A DNA stretch of 64,000 bases from Sindora glabra (lineage: Eukaryota; Streptophyta; Magnoliopsida; Fabales; Fabaceae). The position numbers and the translations under genes are program-made. The stretch lies in NCBI GenBank assembly GCA_020226215.1, contig CM035226.1:66115455-66179454 (forward strand). Direction: 5' to 3'. The notes beneath the pieces are model-generated. The model was not told the DNA's origin. It made no database searches and was given only the letters and a program-made list of their open reading frames with translations. Shown piece by piece: positions 57,749-64,000 of this stretch (positions within the stretch are counted from its first letter, which is position 1; the number at the start of each line of letters is the position of its first letter).

Positions 57749-59952
57749 GCTATCTATAAAGTGAAAAACACTAGTCATTGGCTAGTAGGTAATAAAGATC
57801 CTTATAGTATTTCTTGGCCACTACAACCTTTTTCTCTTAGCTAATAAATCAAACATGTTATGTAAGCATTACCTACTTGCAAATTTTATGCATGGCTACC
57901 CTCTAATTGCAGTTGATTAGGCTGTTATCATGATATGTAAAATAATATTTTGACTTTATATGTAATCTCTATCAAGTATTGAAATTAGGTTGTGAAATTA
58001 AATAAGTAAGAAGATTGTTAATAATTTCTCACTTTTTTCCCTTGATATTTGACTATTGCGTCTTGTGTGATATGTTTCCCTTTAGGGCTAAAATAGTATA
58101 GTAAATTTATTTTCTTATTAAACCTTGAGCTTATGTTTTAGGCTTATACATATAAATTAAAAATAGTTTATATGAAGTATTTAAATTTGTTTTACTTTGT
58201 TAGACTAGACTCCAAAGTGGATTGTACCTTGTTTCTTGTATGTTTCACCTAATACATTTATAATTTAATGTAAGAAATAAGAAATTTAATGGAAGGTGTT
58301 ATCTTAGACATTATTCTTTTGTGATGTTCTTGCCATGAAACTTTATAAGTATATACCTTGTAAGTGTACACTTTAATAAATTCAAATTTTTGTTTGCTAT
58401 TAATTAAGGCTTCAAATTTGCTAAAATATGGAATAGTAAACTAGTTACTCCTTCTTTTAAATTAGTTCCAAGCATTTAAATTTGAAATTAGAAAGGCTAC
58501 TACGTATACTTCTTGAATGGTTGTATCCATAGCTATTATAGTTTTTAAGTCTACAAATAATAGTTACCCTATAGAATAGAAGTCCATAATTACAACAAAC
58601 ATTTCAAGCTTTACCAAATACCAAGAATAATCTTCTGGGATTATAATGGTAACATTTTTTTTTCATCTTTTTGTTTTAGTATTGCATTGCTTGATACTTT
58701 AATTTATTACTTGAAGCTCATTCTAGACATGATTATGAATTTTAAGATAACATTTGCTTATTTATATGCTCTATTGATTTGTTATCGGCTATTTTAAGAT
58801 AAAATTTGTTAAGTTCAATATGTTATTGCTTTTTTATGTTATATATGAGTCTTCCATGTATCAAAAACTTCTTGTTAAACATTATTATTATCCATATGTA
58901 ATTCATGGCTTATAAGCATTCAAATTTTCTCTAGTTAAAGTATTAATTTCTTGTTGTAAAAGAATACGTTGATGGATGTATAATCACCAATGCATGTAAA
59001 AAAAATCTTCAAGAAGGAGCAATGTTCAAGAAAGAAATACCGTTGATCATTGTAAGTCATTCTAGATAGCAGTTTCTTTATATATTTTTGTAAGATGAAT
59101 CATATAAGGCATTATGAAATGTTAACTTTGATGACCTATTTTTTATTCTAACTTTTAGGACACTTAATATGCTTAAAGTTATTAAACTTCTATGAAATAC
59201 AATTTTATTATACTTTTGCTTTAGCCATTTTGAAGTTTTTTTTTAATTCACATTGTCATTATAAAAAATATGGAGTTAAATATTCAATACAAAAATATAG
59301 GATTTCAACAAATAAATTTAAATATAAAGAGGAGATATAAAATTTAGAAAAAATAACAAATCAAGCACAGTGATTGATAAAATTAATTTGCTACAATTTT
59401 TTTTAAAAAAAGTTTTCAAAAATCTAGGTGGCAGTTAGGAATTGTTTCCATTGCCTTTTTTAAAACTAACTTTGAATTTAGCAATGATCAAGAATTGCCA
59501 TAATATAATTTTTTGAAGACTTTCGCAGTAGATTCCAACTGCCACTAGCTTATTTTTAAAAATTTTTCAAAACATTTAATGGTAGTTAAAAACTATTGCT
59601 ATTGTGGGAGCTAAGATTCCATTGCCTAGTCACAATCATTGTTATTTCTCTATGTGGTGGCTTGTTTCTCGAGGGTTAGATAACTACTATAATTAGTGAC
59701 AATTTGAACTGTTGTGAAGCACATAACATAATCATCGCTATTCATGTCTTTTTTTATGACTAAATATATTATAGTTGATTTTATGATATATAATATTATT
59801 TTTGTAATATATTACATAAAAATATTTAACTTAATAAATTATTTTAATTTTCAAATTATAACATTTCTAACTTTTTCCAAGGTCTATGCTAGGCATTGCA
59901 ATAATATTATATTATAATATTAGTAAAACTATTCTAAAATAAAAGGTGTTTA
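57749..59952. other. AT-rich intergenic DNA
   Basis: No open frame or RNA gene could be supported. Between 59395 and 59760 short motifs such as GGTGGCAGTTAGGAATTG and GATTCCAACTGCCACTAG face each other, as subterminal repeats of a DNA transposon might, but no terminus was found. Confidence 0.45.
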
Positions 59953-59982
59953 ATGTGTGTGTGTGTGTGTTTTTTTTTTTTT
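59953..59982. repeat. (GT)n(T)n microsatellite
   Basis: GT dinucleotide run followed by a T run. Confidence 0.9.
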
Positions 59983-60342
59983 AATTTTTTTCATTAATGG
60001 AAGAAAAATACATTAATTCCTTATTACTAGCTTGAACCACCAAAAGATGTGGTCTTTTATTTGAGTAAAAATGCATGCAATTATCAGCTATACAATTATT
60101 GTAAGCATTTATTAGGAAATTATACCATGTGAAGCTAATGCTCAAATACCATAATGGGCCCTTTACTAGTTTGTCCTATGCCTCTTAATTTGCTGAGAGT
60201 TTTGTTAAAACTTAGAGTTATCCTAATATTTGAGGAACTCTTTTCATTACTCATTTGCTACTTAGCTAGACTAAGTTTTCCCACCTTTTCCATGATGTTT
60301 TTCATGGTCGTGGAATCCAAGTAGTTGAAAATTTTTCATATG

Positions 60343-60344
<2 letters not shown>

Positions 60345-60372
<28 letters not shown>
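60345..60372. repeat. (AT)n microsatellite
   Basis: AT dinucleotide run. Confidence 0.9.
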
Positions 60373-60374
<2 letters not shown>

Positions 60375-61056
60375 CATTGTTAAGCAAGGTTTCATATATA
60401 ATACTTTCACAATTTAAAAAATATTAAATAATTAGTCAAAATTATAATAAAAGAATAAAATAATGAGTTTAAAAGTATTATACCTTTTGAAAAAAACATC
60501 TTCTGGTTAATTTTTAAATTTTGCTTCTAAATAGGCCAATAGTTGGTGAACTTGCTTTTGATTATGTGATTTAATGGATTTATTGTCTTATGGCTCTAAA
60601 AAAACCTAGGCACACAACATTGATTTAAACACATACATATCCTTTTGAGATATGATAGCCTTAAAGGGGCTAGAGTTAGGCATATGGGGAAGTGGGGGAA
60701 TCCTTCCTTGGATGAATGTCACATATGAAAATGGTGGTAGCATTGGCAAAGGCCATGAAGTAGTTAGAGATGTTGGTAACATGGTCTTATCTACTAATAG
60801 TTGTGTAGGCTTTGTGGTGAATATGCTAAAAGGCCTAACATAAGGACAAAAATGTAGCTAGGAGGAGTATGTGCTAGCAGGACCTAATTGAACTTTATAG
60901 TAGGCAATGATCCATCACTAGAGATATAGGGATTACTCATTTTGCAACTTGTCCTCCTCTACCGTATCCATAAGCTATTTGACTTGTTATCTATATCTAG
61001 CATGCATACCACATATAACTATAACTAACTCATTAATTACTTAAGACAATTAATTT

Positions 61057-61072
61057 CACACACACACACACA
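61057..61072. repeat. (CA)n microsatellite
   Basis: Short CA dinucleotide run. Confidence 0.85.
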
Positions 61073-61079
61073 TATAATC

Positions 61080-61560
61080 GATTGCCTAATTTAATAAATA
61101 ATTCTAATTAATTCAAAATAATTACATAAACAAAAATAACGATTAATTAACTATTAACTAATTCAAAATAAATCATTTAAACAGTGATAACCTTAATATT
61201 ATTGGCTAAGTAATTCAATGTATAATTCAATACTTGGTAAGTATTTAATTGATTATAAATTATAACTAACTCAATAACTAATTCTAGTTCATTGGAAATA
61301 TATTACATAAACACTAATAACTATCAATTAACTAATCCAAAATAAATTACATATAGAGTAATAATTATTAACTAATTATTTAATTCAAAATAACTTATGT
61401 AAGATAACAATAATATAATTAACTTGTTAATTCAATGTATAATTTTATAACTAGTAACTATTAATTAATTAGAAATTATAACTAACTCAATAACTAAATT
61501 GTGTATAAATAGTAACTATTTAATTAATTAAAATCAATCAATAAAATTTGTAAATTTAGC
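61080..61560. repeat. Diverged AT-rich repeats, period about 218 bp
   Basis: TTCAATGTATAATT at 61213 recurs at 61431, and ATTATAACTAACTCAATAACTAA follows each copy. Shorter TTAATTAACTAATTCAAAATAAAT-type phrases recur throughout. Function unknown. Confidence 0.55.
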
Positions 61561-64000
61561 ACCAAAAATAATTTAATCTATTTAAAATTGTAAAATATAC
61601 CTTAAAAAATAAATAACTCACTTGTATGCTAGGAAATCTCTTCTATGTTGTGGAGGAATAGGAAGAAGAAGGAAATGGTAGAAGAAGGCCTTGCATAGGT
61701 TTTTTGTTGTTTTGAATTTTTTGATATATTTTTCCTTCAAAAACCTATCATGCACTTTATAAATTCAACAAAAATTGACATGAAACTTTTAAGAAAAAAA
61801 TCTAACTATTGGTAATAATGAGATTTTAATTTTCATAAAAATATATGTCAAATTTCAATAGCTTTTTAAAAATTTCTGATGGATTTCTAATGAATTTCAA
61901 TCAATTAAACAATATTCGAGCCATTTGAATTTTGGTCAACTAGTTCTCAATAGATTTTTAAAAAAATTAATAATTATTTATGATAGAAGAAATCCATTGG
62001 AAATTTTTGTCAAAATCAATAAATTTTCTCACAATGATTTCATTTCAATAGAAATAATTTTAATTTATTTACAAATAAATTTTACTATTAAAATTATGTT
62101 AGAAACGATGATTTCAAAATTAGCTATCATAATTACAATTCCAAAATATTAGAAATTGATATAAACCTTTTGCTTAGACTAATATAGATTAGATACAATA
62201 CTTACTATTCTACATGGGCACCTCCCTACTCTTACATATAAACTTTGGCCACTTGGACTTTTCCACGTTGATCAGACTAGGCCTAAGTTGTATGGATACC
62301 TTTTAGCTGCTCTAATACATGGATTTACATTTGCATGGACATTTGGCTCTTACATTTACTTGTTCAAACTTCCTTCATAAATTCACAACTACTCACCTAT
62401 GTAAATCTAGGACACCACTTATTGTATATTCTTTGGTCCATCACAAGTGATCAATAACTTACAAATTTTGTTAAAAAAATTATCATTTTTTTAAAAAATA
62501 AATAAGATTTATAAATTTGGTTATACCTATTTGAATAAATTTAATTGTTAATGTTTTAACATTCCATTGTTATTTATTGTGAATTGTGAAGGGAAGATAT
62601 AACATCCTTTGCAAAGAAGGAAACGCACAATCAATAGTGAAGGGAAAAGATTAGTGGCTTTAGGCTTAAGGTGACAGCGAATAAGGTTAGAATAAAGATA
62701 TAAGACAAAATTTGTATATCTACCATTGCCATTTTCTATAGTAACATACACCGATGATATACATAAGAATAATTCTTCATAATAATTACATATAAATAAA
62801 GGGTTACATTTTTATGATAAAAACCCATCCAAATAAGGTGATGAGTAGCTATTCACCAAGTATATTATATACTAACTCTTTTATTGATTTAAATTATAAG
62901 TATTGATCATGGATCCAATGGTGCAAATTGACACTTATATAGGGATCTTGTAGTCTTCTTATGACACTTATGAGATATTATTCCATTATAAAGTACAATT
63001 TACACCTATAAATATAAGGATAAATTATGAAGTAATACTTAAAAAAAATATACGTAAAGTCTAATCGCATTATAATACATCCTTTTTATTGGGTACCCCT
63101 ACTTGAAAGCTCCACTAGTAATGATGTTCTTTTTTCCTCCATAGAGATAGATCCAAAGGAATGAAACCCCAATAGATCCAACTGAAAGTTTGTGTCATTT
63201 GATGTGTTATGTAAATTATATTTCCATATGAATAATTTTTGCATATGTATATGTATATTTGACTTTAGAACTTTTAATGTATATAGTTTTGTATCTTGAG
63301 TCTTAATATCAATGTTCTCTAATAATATTAATTTAATAAAGATATTAGAATGCTATAAAGGTTTGTAAAGATATCTATTTAGTATATTAGTACTAATTAT
63401 ATATCTTTATGTTGGTCATGATAGTCGTAAGATGGGTTATGACACATTTATATTTAGATTATAAGTTTCTAAACTATAATATTAACTTCTTTTAATTAAT
63501 TTTCTTTTTTTTCTTAATTCTTTATGTTAATTACTTGAAATTGCATAAGTTGAATGTTAACTTAGTATAATTTGTGTTCAACCTTGTGATTCCAAATCTT
63601 TAGCTATTTTTATATTAAATTATAGTTAGTTAATTACTATTTTTCATATGAGAATAGAAGATTGAAAGATTAAATTAGATATTTCTATTTTAATCATTCA
63701 ATTTAGCTAAATTCTATTTTCAAATCAATTTTGATCTAACCTTATAGATTATAGTAGTTACTTAATTTTGTTAATCTTAATTGATCATATTCTATATGGT
63801 TATGTAGCATAAAATTTATGAATTATTGTAAGGGTTATAGATAATTCAAAGTTCAAAAATTAATCAAAATTATTAACTACATTTAATCTGTGATTAATCC
63901 ATACAAGAGCTTTTAAATCCTTGGATTAATTATTTTACTACACTAATTTTCTATCTTTTTGTTTTGCATCTACATTCTATTTTTATTAGTTCATTCTATT
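61561..64000. other. AT-rich intergenic DNA
   Basis: No gene, tRNA or defined element terminus seen. The slightly GC-richer patch at 62200-62460 has no usable frame. Confidence 0.45.

Larger units (their letters stand above)
59983..61079. other. AT-rich DNA with one short open frame
   Basis: An (AT)n run lies at 60345-60372 and a (CA)n run at 61057-61072. A 63-codon plus-strand frame at 60652-60843, which lies in a less AT-rich patch, shows no recognisable domain. It may be a fragment of a transposon gene; I do not call it a gene. Confidence 0.4.

Noticed and set aside
61925..62152. 75-codon plus-strand frame
   Set aside because: Very AT-rich, Ile/Lys/Asn-biased, with no family resemblance; likely chance.

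Overview
This is a stretch of plant nuclear DNA, most likely from a eudicot. The evidence is the AT-rich background, the spliced S-domain receptor kinase gene with the usual seven-exon layout, and plant-specific transposon families (LINE with zf-RVT, Copia, Athila-type Gypsy, CACTA). I cannot name the species. There is one clear host gene, one tentative two-exon microprotein gene, and otherwise layer on layer of transposable elements. A run of 100 Ns (40615-40714) marks a scaffold gap.

Layout. 1-9183: a decayed plus-strand LINE whose 5' end lies outside the window. It is split by two LTR insertions with exact 5-bp target duplications (3618-5978, AAGTG; 6567-8201, AGGCA). 9184-13033: AT-rich DNA with a candidate 33-residue microprotein gene, two tandem 444-bp copies of its intron and second exon, and an unidentified GC-richer island. 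13034-24595: an old minus-strand Copia element cut by two CACTA transposons (14219-18183, TSD TAT; 18867-24595, TSD TTT, carrying a decayed Ulp1-type peptidase). 25242-28936: a third, weaker CACTA candidate. 29844-31030: a relic of the same LTR family as 3618-5978. 31745-35760: another decayed minus-strand Copia element.

36911-40046: a G-type lectin S-receptor-like serine/threonine kinase gene, complete in domains and splice sites except for one extra T in exon 6 that breaks the kinase frame. 40715-50525: an Athila-type Gypsy retrotransposon on the minus strand (ORF3, pol, gag, 5' LTR), truncated on the left by the gap. It sits inside the 3' LTR of a minus-strand Copia element (50526-57748) after that LTR's first 13 bases. 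57749-64000: AT-rich intergenic DNA with simple repeats and no convincing gene.

The nesting gives relative ages: LINE before its two LTR inserts, the old Copia before its two CACTA inserts, the 50-57 kb Copia before the Athila element. Most premature stops in the Copia and Athila reading frames look like C-to-T (or G-to-A) changes of expected codons, as expected for methylated, silenced elements. No new biological system is proven here. The most unusual structures are the arrays of near-palindromic ACACGGGG/CCCGTGT units in the Athila LTR and spacer, an LTR family pair whose conserved core is inverted relative to the LTR ends, and the microprotein locus with duplicated pseudo-exons.
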